Counted from the stretch's first letter, positions 9,824-19,117 are shown. The stretch: 49,880 nt of DNA from Fluviicola sp. (GCA_021300395.1 JAJTEO010000043.1:1-49880); one strand, 5' to 3'. A program made the numbers and translations. Notes: generated by a model not told the origin, from the sequence alone.

Positions 9824-10469
9824 AAAAAGCTTTCATGATCCAATTACGATTAAGGTTCTGAATGAAATAAACTTCAGTGTAAATAAAGGTGAATTTGTTT
9901 CTGTAATAGGGAAGTCTGGTTGTGGTAAATCTACTCTACTTTATATTCTATCAACAATGGATACTGATTATCAAGGGGAATTGTTGATTGATCAAATCAG
10001 TATGAGTAAGAAAAAAGAAGCAGAATTAGCAAAAGTTAGAAATGAAAAAATTGGATTTGTTTTTCAATTTCATTATTTATTGAATGAATTTTCAGTTTTA
10101 AAAAATGTAATGCTTCCAGGACTGAAATTAGGGAAATATTCTGCGAAAGAAGTCGAATTTCGAGCAATGGAAAAATTAAAAATCCTAGGAATTGAAAACG
10201 AAGCTTTAAAAATGCCAAATCAACTTTCGGGTGGTCAAAAACAAAGAGTTGCGATTGCAAGAGCTTTGATTAACGACCCATTAATTATCATGGGCGATGA
10301 ACCTACAGGGAATTTAGATAAGAAAAATAGTCAAATCGTATTTGATGTATTTAAAGAGTTAGCAATTGAATCTAAACAGACATTACTAATTGTTACTCAT
10401 GATGGTGAATTTGCTCAGAAATCTGATAGAATCATAGAAATGGAAGACGGTAAGATTATTAGGCAATAA
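9801..10469 (+). CDS. ABC transporter ATP-binding protein (LolD/MacB type), start codon missing
   Basis: The frame is open from at least 9801: LLQAKNIEKSFHDP opens the nucleotide-binding domain as in homologues, but no ATG precedes it. The first in-frame ATG is at 9957, inside the domain and after Walker A, so a protein begun there would be inactive. Visible motifs: Walker A GKSGCGKST (about 9910-9937), Q-loop FQFHYLL, signature LSGGQKQR, Walker B LIIMGDEPTGNLD and switch THD. It would power the adaptor/permease pair. The loss of the start is shared with the loss of the permease C-terminus, which indicates one junction near 9800. Confidence 0.85.
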   Translation, partial: LLQAKNIEKSFHDPITIKVLNEINFSVNKGEFVSVIGKSGCGKSTLLYILSTMDTDYQGELLIDQISMSKKKEAELAKVRNEKIGFVFQFHYLLNEFSVLKNVMLPGLKLGKYSAKEVEFRAMEKLKILGIENEALKMPNQLSGGQKQRVAIARALINDPLIIMGDEPTGNLDKKNSQIVFDVFKELAIESKQTLLIVTHDGEFAQKSDRIIEMEDGKIIRQ

Positions 10470-10516
10470 AAAAGGTGTCTTCGTCAGAAGTTTCGAACTT
10501 CGCTCAGACACCTTAT
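10470..10516. terminator. Hairpin between the ABC ATPase and the convergent gene
   Basis: Outer stem AAGGTGTCT (10472-10480) with AGACACCTT (10506-10514) enclosing an inner palindrome GAAGTTTCGAACTTC, flanked by an A-run on the left. It can serve genes arriving from both sides. Confidence 0.7.
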
Positions 10517-10542
10517 ATAATATTTTAAATTACTGTTAATCT

Positions 10543-10968
10543 TTATAAATCATCTGGCAATGCAGCTTCTTTAAGAATTTTTTGCTTTGGCTTTAATTTA
10601 TCAATAAAAACAACTCTAAACTTTTCTCCATCTGGTGAAATTGCCATTTCAGAAATACCGTTTGAAATCGTAGGTTTTTGTTTTTTTGCATTTTTAAAGT
10701 CTTTCTCATAGTATTCCGTAGTATTATCGGCATATCTAAGTAAAATCGAAACGATTGTTCCATTTTCAACTCTTGCTTTACCTGAAACGCAATTCACTGT
10801 TCCGTCAGAGTTAAAAAAACTAATAATTACATTATCATGCATTGCATCAGCAACAGTTAACGCACCTCTTTTAGTAAAAGCTTCTTCTAATTTTTTAAAA
10901 CAGTCTGTTTGAGAATAAGAATTAAATCCAAAGAATAGTAGAGCAAGAATTAATAAACTTTTTTTCAT
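10543..10968 (-). CDS. Small secreted protein of unknown function
   Basis: 141 aa with a clear Sec signal peptide (MKKSLLILALLFFGFNSYSQ, cleavage near residue 20). The mature part is about 120 residues, polar, with two Cys (residues 23 and about 60) that could pair. I do not recognise a domain. It is convergent with the ABC operon and divergent from gmhA, so it is a single-gene unit. Confidence 0.6.
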   Translation of the reverse strand: MKKSLLILALLFFGFNSYSQTDCFKKLEEAFTKRGALTVADAMHDNVIISFFNSDGTVNCVSGKARVENGTIVSILLRYADNTTEYYEKDFKNAKKQKPTISNGISEMAISPDGEKFRVVFIDKLKPKQKILKEAALPDDL

Positions 10969-11074
10969 AATTATAATTTTTTTGGAGGCTTCTCCGATTC
11001 AAATATAAAACATTTCATCGAAAATCGTCTATTACCAACTTGATTTTTTTTATTTTTGACGAAATTCGATTTCC

Positions 11075-11647
11075 ATGAGTACAAAACAAATAGCAGACCA
11101 TTTTTTCGAGGCACAAGAAATTTTGCAAAAATTTAACAATTCGGAAAACTTTACAAAAATTGAGAATGCAGGTAAAATCATGGCTACATCAATTCAAAAT
11201 GGTGGAAAAATTTTAAGTTGTGGTAATGGTGGTTCGATGTGTGACGCAATGCATTTTGCTGAAGAATTAACAGGGAGATATAGAGAAAACAGAAGAGCTT
11301 TACCCGCAATTTCGATTTCAGACAACAGCCACATATCTTGTGTGTCAAATGATTACGGATATGATTTTGTCTTTTCTCGTTATTTAGAAGCTTTAGGCAA
11401 AGAAGGTGATGTTTTATTAGCAATATCTACATCTGGAAACTCTAAAAATGTACTTTTAGCAATTGAAACAGCTAAAAAAATTGGAATGAAAGTCGTTGGA
11501 TTAACAGGAAAAGATGGTGGGAAAATGGCTGAACAATGCGACGTAGAAATCCGTGCACCTTACTCAAATTTTGCTGATAGAGCTCAAGAAATTCACATCA
11601 AAGTAATTCATTCATTGATTGATTTCATTGAAAATAATATTGATTAA
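11075..11647 (+). CDS. gmhA: Phosphoheptose isomerase (sedoheptulose-7-phosphate isomerase)
   Basis: 190 aa, normal for GmhA. It converts sedoheptulose 7-phosphate to D-glycero-D-manno-heptose 7-phosphate, the first step of ADP-heptose synthesis for lipopolysaccharide cores. A single SIS domain is visible: [20 protein letters not shown] (about 50-70, with the catalytic Glu in AEEL), [11 protein letters not shown] (about 93-103), a phosphosugar-binding STSGNSKN (about 119-126) and [15 protein letters not shown] near the end, with the catalytic His. The gene looks complete. Other heptose genes are not adjacent. A possible -7 element TATTTTTG lies at 11051-11058, without a good -33 partner. Confidence 0.92.
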   Translation: MSTKQIADHFFEAQEILQKFNNSENFTKIENAGKIMATSIQNGGKILSCGNGGSMCDAMHFAEELTGRYRENRRALPAISISDNSHISCVSNDYGYDFVFSRYLEALGKEGDVLLAISTSGNSKNVLLAIETAKKIGMKVVGLTGKDGGKMAEQCDVEIRAPYSNFADRAQEIHIKVIHSLIDFIENNID

Positions 11648-11683
11648 TCTAATCAAAAAATAGGACATTATTTCATTTTTAAA

Positions 11684-11706
11684 TCTCCTTTAAATTCGAA
11701 AGGAGA
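11684..11706 (+). terminator. Possible terminator hairpin after gmhA
   Basis: Stem TCTCCTTT/AAAGGAGA with a 7-nt loop, 37 bp past the gmhA stop. No T-run follows, so the assignment is weak. The rest of the 11648-11843 gap holds only the promoter of the next operon. Confidence 0.35.
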
Positions 11707-11803
11707 AATCTCTAATTCATTGTATTACAAAGTCTAAACTTCATCTAATTATAAGTTGTTAACAGACTGTTGAAAATCAATTGAAATAATACAGAATACC
11801 TGT

Positions 11804-11832
11804 TTGCAATCTAAAATAAATAACTAATTTTG
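11804..11832 (+). promoter_or_regulatory. Bacteroidota-type promoter of the fur-STAS-purA-OstA operon
   Basis: TTG at 11804-11806 and TAATTTTG at 11825-11832, spacing 18, match the TTG / TAnnTTTG consensus. The element ends 11 bp before the fur ATG, so the transcript would have almost no leader. Confidence 0.6.
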
Positions 11833-11843
11833 CGCCTTTACGA

Positions 11844-12296
11844 ATGGAATTAATGGTTACACAGGAATTACAATCAACTGTTAAAGATATTTTCGCTTCA
11901 TACTTGGAGCAAAACGGTCACAGGAAAACTCCTGAGCGCTTTGCCATACTTGCTGAAATATACAATTATCAAGGCCATTTTGATATCGAATCATTATATA
12001 TCAAAATGAAAAATCAAAATTATCGTGTATCAAGAGCGACTCTTTACAATACAATTGATTTACTTTTAGCTTGTAATTTAGTACAGAAACATCAATTTGG
12101 TAAAAACATTGCTCAATTCGAGAAATCTCATGGTTCAAAACAACATGATCATATTGTTTGTACTGATACAGGTGAGTTAATTGAATTTTGTGATCCTCGT
12201 ATCCAATCGATTAAAGCTACAATTGAAGAAGTATTTGGAATTACAATCCACCATCATTCATTATACTTTTACGGTGTAAAAAACAAAAAGAAATGA
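11844..12296 (+). CDS. Fur-family transcriptional regulator
   Basis: 150 aa. Winged-helix DNA-binding part: HRKTPERFAILAEIYNYQGHFDIESLYIKMK (about 26-56), with recognition helix VSRATLYNTIDLL (about 62-74). The metal-sensing C-terminal part includes KQHDHIVCTDTGELIEFCD (about 107-125), and the end HHHSLYFYG is typical of Fur proteins from Bacteroidota. It lacks the CxxC zinc pairs of classical Fur; the only Cys are scattered. The sensed metal or peroxide cannot be told from sequence. It is the first gene of a four-gene operon; its stop overlaps the next start (ATGA). Confidence 0.85.
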   Translation: MELMVTQELQSTVKDIFASYLEQNGHRKTPERFAILAEIYNYQGHFDIESLYIKMKNQNYRVSRATLYNTIDLLLACNLVQKHQFGKNIAQFEKSHGSKQHDHIVCTDTGELIEFCDPRIQSIKATIEEVFGITIHHHSLYFYGVKNKKK

Positions 12297-12640
12297 GTTT
12301 TACTTTTGAAATAAAAGAGCAAAATGATGTTTCGATTATCAGTATTGCTGGTAAGATTCTTTCGGATGAAAACATTTTGGATGCCATCCAAAAAATAAAC
12401 AAACACATTGAAGTTAAAAATTCAAAACTGATATTCAATTGCAGTAAATTATTACATATTAATTCTACAGGAATAAATTTCTTCATGAAAACGCTCACAA
12501 AATCAAGAATTCATAATGGAGATCTAATATTATGTGGCATAGCTGGAAATATTGAAAGTTTATTCAAAATAACAAAATTAAACGAAATTTATACGATTTA
12601 TAACTCTGAAGAAGATGCTATAAATCATTTTAAGAAGTAA
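12293..12640 (+). CDS. STAS-domain protein (anti-sigma-factor antagonist-like)
   Basis: 115 aa, one STAS domain: FEIKEQNDVSIISIAGKI opens it, and KLIFNCSKLLHINSTGINFF (about 44-64) matches the region holding the phosphorylatable Ser/Thr of SpoIIAA-type antagonists (here ST in NSTGI). It ends with the helix-rich segment seen in the family. It overlaps fur by 4 bp and is followed 4 bp later by purA, so it is tightly coupled to both. Partners such as an anti-sigma kinase are not in the window; the target is unknown. Confidence 0.75.
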   Translation: MSFTFEIKEQNDVSIISIAGKILSDENILDAIQKINKHIEVKNSKLIFNCSKLLHINSTGINFFMKTLTKSRIHNGDLILCGIAGNIESLFKITKLNEIYTIYNSEEDAINHFKK

Positions 12641-12644
12641 AAAG

Positions 12645-13811
12645 ATGAAAGTAGACGTATTATTAGGATTACAATGGGGAGACGAAGGAAAAGGTAAAAT
12701 CGTCGATGTATTAACACCTAAATATGACATTATTGCACGTTTTCAAGGTGGACCAAATGCTGGTCATACTTTAGAATTCGAAGGAATTAAACATGTTTTA
12801 AATACAATTCCTTCAGGAATTTTTAGAGAAGGTGTAAAAAATCTGATTGGAAATGGTGTTGTTATTGACCCTGTTTTGTTTCAAAAAGAATTGGAAAAAT
12901 TAATTCCTTTCAACATTGATTACAAAAACAGATTGGTAATTTCTAAAAAAGCACACTTAATCTTACCAACACACCGTTTATTAGATGCTGCTTCTGAAAC
13001 AGCAAAAGGTAAAAATAAAATCGGTTCAACTAAGCACATTGACATTTTAAATCACTTCGAAGGTTTCGAATACAATTTAGCTGAATTAGAAGGACCTTTC
13101 ATGGAAGGTATCGAAACATTGAAAACGTTACAAGCTGTTGATAGTGAACATTATTTAAATGATGCTTTGAAAGCAGGTAAAAGAATCTTAGCTGAAGGTG
13201 CTCAAGGAACAATGTTAGATATCGATTTCGGAACATACCCTTTTGTTACTTCTTCAAATACAGTAACGGCTGGAACATGTACCGGTTTAGGTATCGCTCC
13301 TTCTAAAATTGGAAATGTAATAGGTATATTCAAAGCATATTGTACAAGAGTTGGAAGTGGACCATTCCCTACTGAATTAGATAATGAAGTTGGTGAATTA
13401 ATCCGTAAACAAGGATTTGAATTTGGAGCAACTACAGGTCGTGCAAGAAGATGTGGATGGATTGATATTCCTGCATTGAAATATGCAATCATGATTAATG
13501 GTGTAACAGAATTGAATATGATGAAATCAGACGTTTTAGATTGTTTTGAAACAATTAACGTTTGTACACATTATATTATCAATGGAGAGAAAATGGATTA
13601 TTTCCCTTATGATGTAAACGATGTTGAAGTTACTCCTGTTTTAGAAGAAGTAAAAGCTTGGAATACAGATTTAACTAAATTGACATCTTACAACGATGCT
13701 CCAAAAGAATTAAAAGATTACGTTACATATTTGGAACGAATTTTGGAAGTTCCTATTACGATTGTATCTGTTGGTCCAGATAGAACTCAAACATTAGAAA
13801 CAAAAATATAA
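12645..13811 (+). CDS. purA: Adenylosuccinate synthetase with an in-frame deletion of an IMP-binding segment
   Basis: 388 aa; relatives have about 424-430. It joins IMP and aspartate using GTP on the way to AMP. Present: WGDEGKGK GTP loop (residues 11-18), GGPNAGHT (35-42), LAEGAQGTMLDIDFGTYPFVTSSN, TTGRARRCGW and the C-terminal GPDRTQT. Missing: after IGST (residue 129, base 13031) the sequence jumps to KHIDILNHFEGF. The intervening stretch of about 36 residues, which in every PurA I know carries GIGPxYxDKxxRxGLR with IMP-contacting Thr and Arg, is absent. The reading frame is kept. If the sequence is right, the enzyme should be inactive. It sits 4 bp after the STAS gene and 2 bp before the OstA-like gene. 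Confidence 0.9.
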   Translation: MKVDVLLGLQWGDEGKGKIVDVLTPKYDIIARFQGGPNAGHTLEFEGIKHVLNTIPSGIFREGVKNLIGNGVVIDPVLFQKELEKLIPFNIDYKNRLVISKKAHLILPTHRLLDAASETAKGKNKIGSTKHIDILNHFEGFEYNLAELEGPFMEGIETLKTLQAVDSEHYLNDALKAGKRILAEGAQGTMLDIDFGTYPFVTSSNTVTAGTCTGLGIAPSKIGNVIGIFKAYCTRVGSGPFPTELDNEVGELIRKQGFEFGATTGRARRCGWIDIPALKYAIMINGVTELNMMKSDVLDCFETINVCTHYIINGEKMDYFPYDVNDVEVTPVLEEVKAWNTDLTKLTSYNDAPKELKDYVTYLERILEVPITIVSVGPDRTQTLETKI

Positions 13812-13813
13812 GT

Positions 13814-15376
13814 TTGAAAAAACATTTTGACATACATAAAATTGCGCTTACATTAGGCGCAATTTTTTTGTTTTGCTATTTTGGTAGCAGTCAAAACAAC
13901 GTCCTTGAATTATTGCCAGGTGCTGAAAAAATGGGATACAATGAAAAATTGGGATTCCATTATTTAGTTGGCGGTGTCAATTTTACGTATCAAGGAAATA
14001 CAATGTATTGCGATTCAGCTCATTATTTCGATAAATCTAACGAAGTAAAAGCATATGGAAATGTACATGTAACAAAAGAAGAAATCAATCTATTCTGTGA
14101 CTCATTGTATTACAATGGAAAAACAAGAAAAGCTAAATTATGGAGTAAAGTTCGTGTTCGTGATTTAGAATATAAATTAACATCTGACACCGTTGAATAC
14201 GATGCGAAACAAGCATTAGCAATTTATCGATATGGCGGAAAAATAGAAAGCATTACTTCAGATGAAGTATTGACAAGTCGTATCGCTTATATGTATACTG
14301 ACACTAAAAACTTTATTTTCAGCGGTAAAGTAAACTATAAAGCACCTGATCTAAAAATGTCAACTGACACATTGAAATACATGTATCAGAAAAAGATAGT
14401 TCAATTTTATGGACCAACTAATATCAAAAACAAAGAAACAAAAATATACTGCGAAAAGGGTTGGTACAATACTGTAACTGAAGATGGAACACTCTTCAAA
14501 AAAGCGAAAGTCATCCAAGAAAATAACATTATTACGGGTGATACTTTAATCTATCAACCACAAAAAGGGATAATGATTGGTAAAGGAAACGTAACCATTA
14601 TTGATACAACTCAAAAAGTGGAATTGCGAGGAAATTATGCCTATTCAAATGATAAAACCAACATATCTTATCTTACAAAAAAAGCGTTAGCCTTGAAGTT
14701 TCTCGAAAACTCATCCAAAACTGGCCCTACTATTGACACGCTTTTTATTCATGCTGACACTTTATTTACAGTTAAAGATTCAACTGGAAAAGCTGAACTA
14801 ATGAAAGGATATCATCATGTTAAGCTTTTTAAAAACGACATGCAAGCAATGTCAGACAGTTTAGCTTATGACTTGAAAAAAGGAAAAATGCACCTTTATT
14901 ATTCACCAATTATTTGGTCTCAAAACTCTGAATTAAAAAGTGATTCTATGGAGGTACTTTTTAAAGATACGATCATCGAGAAAGTGAATTTATATAATCA
15001 TGCAACTGTTTTAATGGAAATTGATTCTGGAAAGTATTACAACCAAGTTGGAGGAAAAATGATTCATGCATTCTTTACGAATAATGAATTGATTAGAACG
15101 GATGTAAATGGAAATGCAAAAACTGTTTTCTTTCCTGAAAACACCGAAAAATCTGATACTGCAACTATAATCAAACGAATGGGTATGAATCGAATATATT
15201 CAAGTGATATTCGAGTATACTTAGATAGCGGAGAAGTAAAAGGCATTACTTATTTTGATAAACCTGATGGTGTATTTTACCCAATGAATCAGTTAAATAC
15301 TGAAGAACAATTTATTCAAGATTTTAAATGGAATGCTGTTTTACGACCTAAAACTTGGAAAGAACTTTTAAAATAA
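13814..15376 (+). CDS. OstA/LptA-like organic-solvent-tolerance family protein
   Basis: 520 aa. A signal anchor (about residues 8-27, ending before SQNN) is followed by repeated beta strands of the LptA/OstA jellyroll type: MYCDSAHYFDKSNEVKAYGN, LFCDSLYYNGKTRKAKLWS, LTSDTVEYDAK and, later, AMSDSLAYDLKKGKMHLY and SDSMEVLFKD. The repeated motif is x-SD-x-x-x-Y-D. Proteins of this fold carry lipopolysaccharide through the periplasm; placement next to purA is common in flavobacteria. The start is the TTG at 13814, 2 bp after the purA stop, because no ATG precedes the signal sequence. It is the last gene of the operon. Confidence 0.75.
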   Translation: MKKHFDIHKIALTLGAIFLFCYFGSSQNNVLELLPGAEKMGYNEKLGFHYLVGGVNFTYQGNTMYCDSAHYFDKSNEVKAYGNVHVTKEEINLFCDSLYYNGKTRKAKLWSKVRVRDLEYKLTSDTVEYDAKQALAIYRYGGKIESITSDEVLTSRIAYMYTDTKNFIFSGKVNYKAPDLKMSTDTLKYMYQKKIVQFYGPTNIKNKETKIYCEKGWYNTVTEDGTLFKKAKVIQENNIITGDTLIYQPQKGIMIGKGNVTIIDTTQKVELRGNYAYSNDKTNISYLTKKALALKFLENSSKTGPTIDTLFIHADTLFTVKDSTGKAELMKGYHHVKLFKNDMQAMSDSLAYDLKKGKMHLYYSPIIWSQNSELKSDSMEVLFKDTIIEKVNLYNHATVLMEIDSGKYYNQVGGKMIHAFFTNNELIRTDVNGNAKTVFFPENTEKSDTATIIKRMGMNRIYSSDIRVYLDSGEVKGITYFDKPDGVFYPMNQLNTEEQFIQDFKWNAVLRPKTWKELLK

Positions 15377-15409
15377 TTAGAGATATTATAATTGATATCT
15401 CTAATTATT
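15373..15409. terminator. Bidirectional terminator between the OstA-like gene and spoT
   Basis: AATAATTAGAGATAT (15373-15387) pairs perfectly with ATATCTCTAATTATT (15395-15409), with AT-rich flanks on both sides. It separates two convergent operons. Confidence 0.75.
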
Positions 15410-15425
15410 TAATTAATACTATTAT

Positions 15426-17663
15426 TTACTCAGCATCTTTCATATCCCAACGCTCAACACGTTGAACACCTTCTACTTGCTCGAATTTACCCATTAATTG
15501 CTCCAAATGCTCAGTATCATAAACCAACACTTTAATACGACCTTCAAAGACTCCATCATTCGTTTCAAAAGAAATAAATCTCATATCTACATTATGCTGA
15601 TTAGAAATGATTTCAGTTAATTTATTTACTAAACCAACACTGTCAATTCCATATAACTTAATTGCAGCAATACGCTCTGTTAAGTCTTCTTTTCTCCATT
15701 TTGCTTTCACGCATCTTGCAGCGTTTTTAGACATTAAATGAATTGCATTAGGACACGTATTTCGATGTATTTTAATTGCTTCATTGTTTGTTTGAAACCC
15801 AAAAACCTCATCTCCTGGAAGCGGATTACAACAACGTGAAATATGATAATGGATATTTTTGTAATTATCTCCAATGATTAAAGTGTCACTTTTTTCAAAA
15901 AATTTGGCTTTAGGATCATTTTCAACTAACTCTTTTTGCGCAAAAGAAGGGCCTTTTTTCTCATAAATAAGAAGTCCATTTTTCTCTTCAATCTCACGTA
16001 TTCTATTTAAATCAATTTTACCTTTAGCTATTCTAAAATACATATCAGTTGCATTTGCATAACCAAAAAAGCGTTCAACAACACTTATATTTTCTGCTAC
16101 AACTTTTAAATTAAATTGTTTTAATTTACGTTCTAAGATATCTTTTCCATCTTGAGCTACTACTTTTCTTTGCTCATTTAAGGAGTTTTTAATTTTTTGT
16201 TTAGCTCTTGCTGAAGTCACCATTCTTAACCAATCATCCACCGGTTTTTGTTTTGGTGAAGTAATGATTTCTAATTGATCACCACTATGCAAAGCATAAC
16301 TCAAAGGAACTAATCGATTGTTTACTTTTGCACCAATACATTTATTTCCAATGTCTGTATGTAAATCGTATGCGAAATCCAAAATTGTTGATCCATTTGG
16401 AAGAACTCTCAGGTCACCTTTTGGCGTAAACACATAAATTTCTTCTCTGAATAAATTCAATTTAAAGTCATTAACGAAATCCATAGCGCTTCCGCCTGAA
16501 TTTTCCATTAATTCTCTAACTTCCGTTATCCAACGATCGAATTTACTTTCTTCAGAATTAGATTCTTTGTATTTATAATGAGCTGCTAATCCTTTCTCAG
16601 CAATTTCATCCATACGTTTAGAACGAATTTGAACTTCAACCCATTTTCCAGTTGGTGACATTACAGTTGTATGCAATGACTCATACCCATTCGCTCTTGG
16701 AGTTGAAATCCAATCTCTTAAACGATCTGGACTTGGTTGATAGAAATCCGTAACGATACTATATATTCTCCAAGCATCTGGTTTTTCTAATTCAACAGGT
16801 GTTTCTACAATAATTCTAATTGCAAAAATATCATACACCTCATCAAAAGGCACACCTTTCGTGACCATTTTACGGTGAATAGATGAAATTGATTTTGTTC
16901 TTGCCTTTATTTCAAAGATATAACCTTCATGTAATAAAGCCTCTCTAATAGGATTTGTAAATCGACGAATAAATCGATCACGAACTAATTTAGTTGTCTT
17001 TAATTGTGATTCTATATTTCGGTAAACATCCGGATCAGTATAAGATAATGCTAAATCTTCTAGCTCACCTTTTATAGAATACAATCCTAAACGATGCGCC
17101 AAAGGAGCATATAAAAAGTTTGTTTCAGAGGCGATTTTTAATTGCTTATCAGGTTTCATTGAACCCAAAGTTCTCATATTGTGTAATCTATCAGCTAATT
17201 TGATTAATGCTACACGAATATCGTCTGAAATTGTTAAAATCATCTTACGGAAATTCTCCGCTTGAATCGAAACATTTTCATCAAAAACCTCTGGAATTTT
17301 AGTCAATCCATCAATGATTAATCGCACTTTTGGTCCGAATAAATCCTCAACATCTTGAAGTGTAATATGCGTATCTTCAACAGTATCATGAAGTAAAGCG
17401 CAACAAATTGAAGTTGCTCCTAACCCCATTTCTTCTGAACAAATTCTCGCAACAGCAATTGGGTGATAAATATATGGTTCGCCAGATTTTCTTCGCATGT
17501 CTTTATGTGCATCTACTGCCACGTCAAAAGCTTTACGAATCATTTTCGTATCTTCTTTTGATTTGACTTTTGCTGTACGCATCAAACCTTTGAAAGCATT
17601 TAGAATTTCTTTTCTTTCTTTTTCTAAATCTATTTCTGGAAAACCATTTACTGTTTCACTCAT
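15426..17663 (-). CDS. Bifunctional (p)ppGpp synthetase/hydrolase of the RelA/SpoT family
   Basis: 745 aa, full length for long RSH proteins. N-terminal HD hydrolase: HPIAVARI (about 67-74) and LLHDTVEDT (about 88-96), so the hydrolase residues are present. Synthetase domain about 240-390, with GYESLHTTV (about 324-332). TGS domain about 405-470 (VFTPKGDLRVLPNGST). A zinc-finger-like CCNPLPGD (about 608-615) and a C-terminal ACT domain (about 665-740). It makes and degrades the stringent-response alarmone and responds to amino-acid starvation. It lies 7 bp downstream of fahA on the same strand. Confidence 0.93.
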   Translation of the reverse strand: MSETVNGFPEIDLEKERKEILNAFKGLMRTAKVKSKEDTKMIRKAFDVAVDAHKDMRRKSGEPYIYHPIAVARICSEEMGLGATSICCALLHDTVEDTHITLQDVEDLFGPKVRLIIDGLTKIPEVFDENVSIQAENFRKMILTISDDIRVALIKLADRLHNMRTLGSMKPDKQLKIASETNFLYAPLAHRLGLYSIKGELEDLALSYTDPDVYRNIESQLKTTKLVRDRFIRRFTNPIREALLHEGYIFEIKARTKSISSIHRKMVTKGVPFDEVYDIFAIRIIVETPVELEKPDAWRIYSIVTDFYQPSPDRLRDWISTPRANGYESLHTTVMSPTGKWVEVQIRSKRMDEIAEKGLAAHYKYKESNSEESKFDRWITEVRELMENSGGSAMDFVNDFKLNLFREEIYVFTPKGDLRVLPNGSTILDFAYDLHTDIGNKCIGAKVNNRLVPLSYALHSGDQLEIITSPKQKPVDDWLRMVTSARAKQKIKNSLNEQRKVVAQDGKDILERKLKQFNLKVVAENISVVERFFGYANATDMYFRIAKGKIDLNRIREIEEKNGLLIYEKKGPSFAQKELVENDPKAKFFEKSDTLIIGDNYKNIHYHISRCCNPLPGDEVFGFQTNNEAIKIHRNTCPNAIHLMSKNAARCVKAKWRKEDLTERIAAIKLYGIDSVGLVNKLTEIISNQHNVDMRFISFETNDGVFEGRIKVLVYDTEHLEQLMGKFEQVEGVQRVERWDMKDAE

Positions 17664-17670
17664 ATTTCAA

Positions 17671-18942
17671 TTATTTTGCTGGTAATATTTTTGCTTTTAC
17701 TTCTCCAAATCCAATTCTAACATTGTCTTTTGTACTAAACCCTCTCATAATCACAGTATCGTGATCTAAGATAAATTTGCGTTCACTTCCGTCATTTAAC
17801 GTTAATGGCTTTGTTCCTTTCCAACCTAATTCTAACATAGAACCATATGAATTTGGAGTTGGTCCTGAAATTGTTCCTGACCCCATTAAATCTCCACAAC
17901 GAATGTTACAACCGTTCACCGTATGATGAGCTAATTGTTGCGCCATATTCCAATACATGTACTTAAAATTCGACTCACAAATCAACGATTCCTCTTTGTC
18001 TTCAGGTTGAATGTAAACTTCTAAATTGATATCATACGATTTGTTTCCTTCAAATTCCAAGTAACTCAATACATGAGGATTTTGTTCTGGTCCTTCAACT
18101 TTAAATGGCTCAAGCGCATCTAGAGTAACAATCCAAGGTGAAATTGACGAAGCAAAGTTTTTCGCTAAAAAAGGTCCTAATGGAACATATTCCCAAGATT
18201 GAATATCTCTTGCTGACCAGTCGTTAAATAAACACATTCCAAAAATATGATCTTCTGCTTCTGCTGTAGAAATAGAATCTCCTAATGGTTTACCGTCATA
18301 AGTAATAAATGCTGTTTCCAACTCAAAATCAACCATTCTACTTGGAGCATAAATTGGATTTTCTTCAGGATTTGGTTTAATTTGACCTTTAGGTCTGTAT
18401 ATATTTTGTCCTGAAAGAATTACTGAACTAGCTCTTCCGTGGTATCCAACAGGAATCCATAACCAGTTTGGTAACAATGCATTTGCAGGATCTCTAAACA
18501 TGATCCCTACATTCGTTGCATGCTCTTTACTCGAATAAAAATCTGTATAATCGCCAATTTGAACTGGCATTTGCATGATAACACTTCTATTTGGAATCAG
18601 CACTTGTTCAGCATGATGACTGTTTTTTTGTAACTCGTCAACATTCGCATCTAACAATTGTGAAATTCTATTTCTCAAATCACGCGTTGCTAACTTCCCT
18701 TTTTTCATCATTCGATTCAGATTATCTGTTTCGAAATCAGCTAATTCAAAAGGTTGGTTATCCAAATAACCTAGTACGTGTAACGTTTTTAAATCTAACA
18801 CATGGTCACCAATTCTCACCCCTACTCGACTTGTCAACGAAGAAGTTTTAAATACACCAAATGGTAAATTTTGAATAGGGAAATCAGAATTTTGAGGTAC
18901 TTCTACCCAACTTTTCAGTGACGGATTGTTTGCTGCAATCAT
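17671..18942 (-). CDS. fahA: Fumarylacetoacetase
   Basis: About 423 aa from the ATG at 18942 (MIAANNPSLKSWVEV); an in-frame start at 18969 would add nine unlikely residues. It hydrolyses fumarylacetoacetate to fumarate and acetoacetate, the last step of tyrosine breakdown. Visible: N-terminal SH3-like part (about 20-110), DFYSSKEHATNVGIMFR (about 134-150), PVGYHGRASSV (about 168-178), metal-binding FELETAF and DWSARDIQ, and the C-terminal GDLMGSGTISGP. Complete. It is followed closely by spoT on the same strand; no other tyrosine-degradation gene is nearby. Confidence 0.93.
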   Translation of the reverse strand: MIAANNPSLKSWVEVPQNSDFPIQNLPFGVFKTSSLTSRVGVRIGDHVLDLKTLHVLGYLDNQPFELADFETDNLNRMMKKGKLATRDLRNRISQLLDANVDELQKNSHHAEQVLIPNRSVIMQMPVQIGDYTDFYSSKEHATNVGIMFRDPANALLPNWLWIPVGYHGRASSVILSGQNIYRPKGQIKPNPEENPIYAPSRMVDFELETAFITYDGKPLGDSISTAEAEDHIFGMCLFNDWSARDIQSWEYVPLGPFLAKNFASSISPWIVTLDALEPFKVEGPEQNPHVLSYLEFEGNKSYDINLEVYIQPEDKEESLICESNFKYMYWNMAQQLAHHTVNGCNIRCGDLMGSGTISGPTPNSYGSMLELGWKGTKPLTLNDGSERKFILDHDTVIMRGFSTKDNVRIGFGEVKAKILPAK

Positions 18943-19117
18943 TTTTATTAATATAAGATTATAAAACAAAAGATAAAAGACAGAATAAACATCTGCCTTT
19001 CACCATATCTAATGTAGTTATAATTTATTTAAACTAAATAATTTTTATAAAAAATGAATAAACTGAACGTAGAGTTCAATATTTTCAAGCTTTAAATGAA
19101 TATTTTATCAATAGAGA

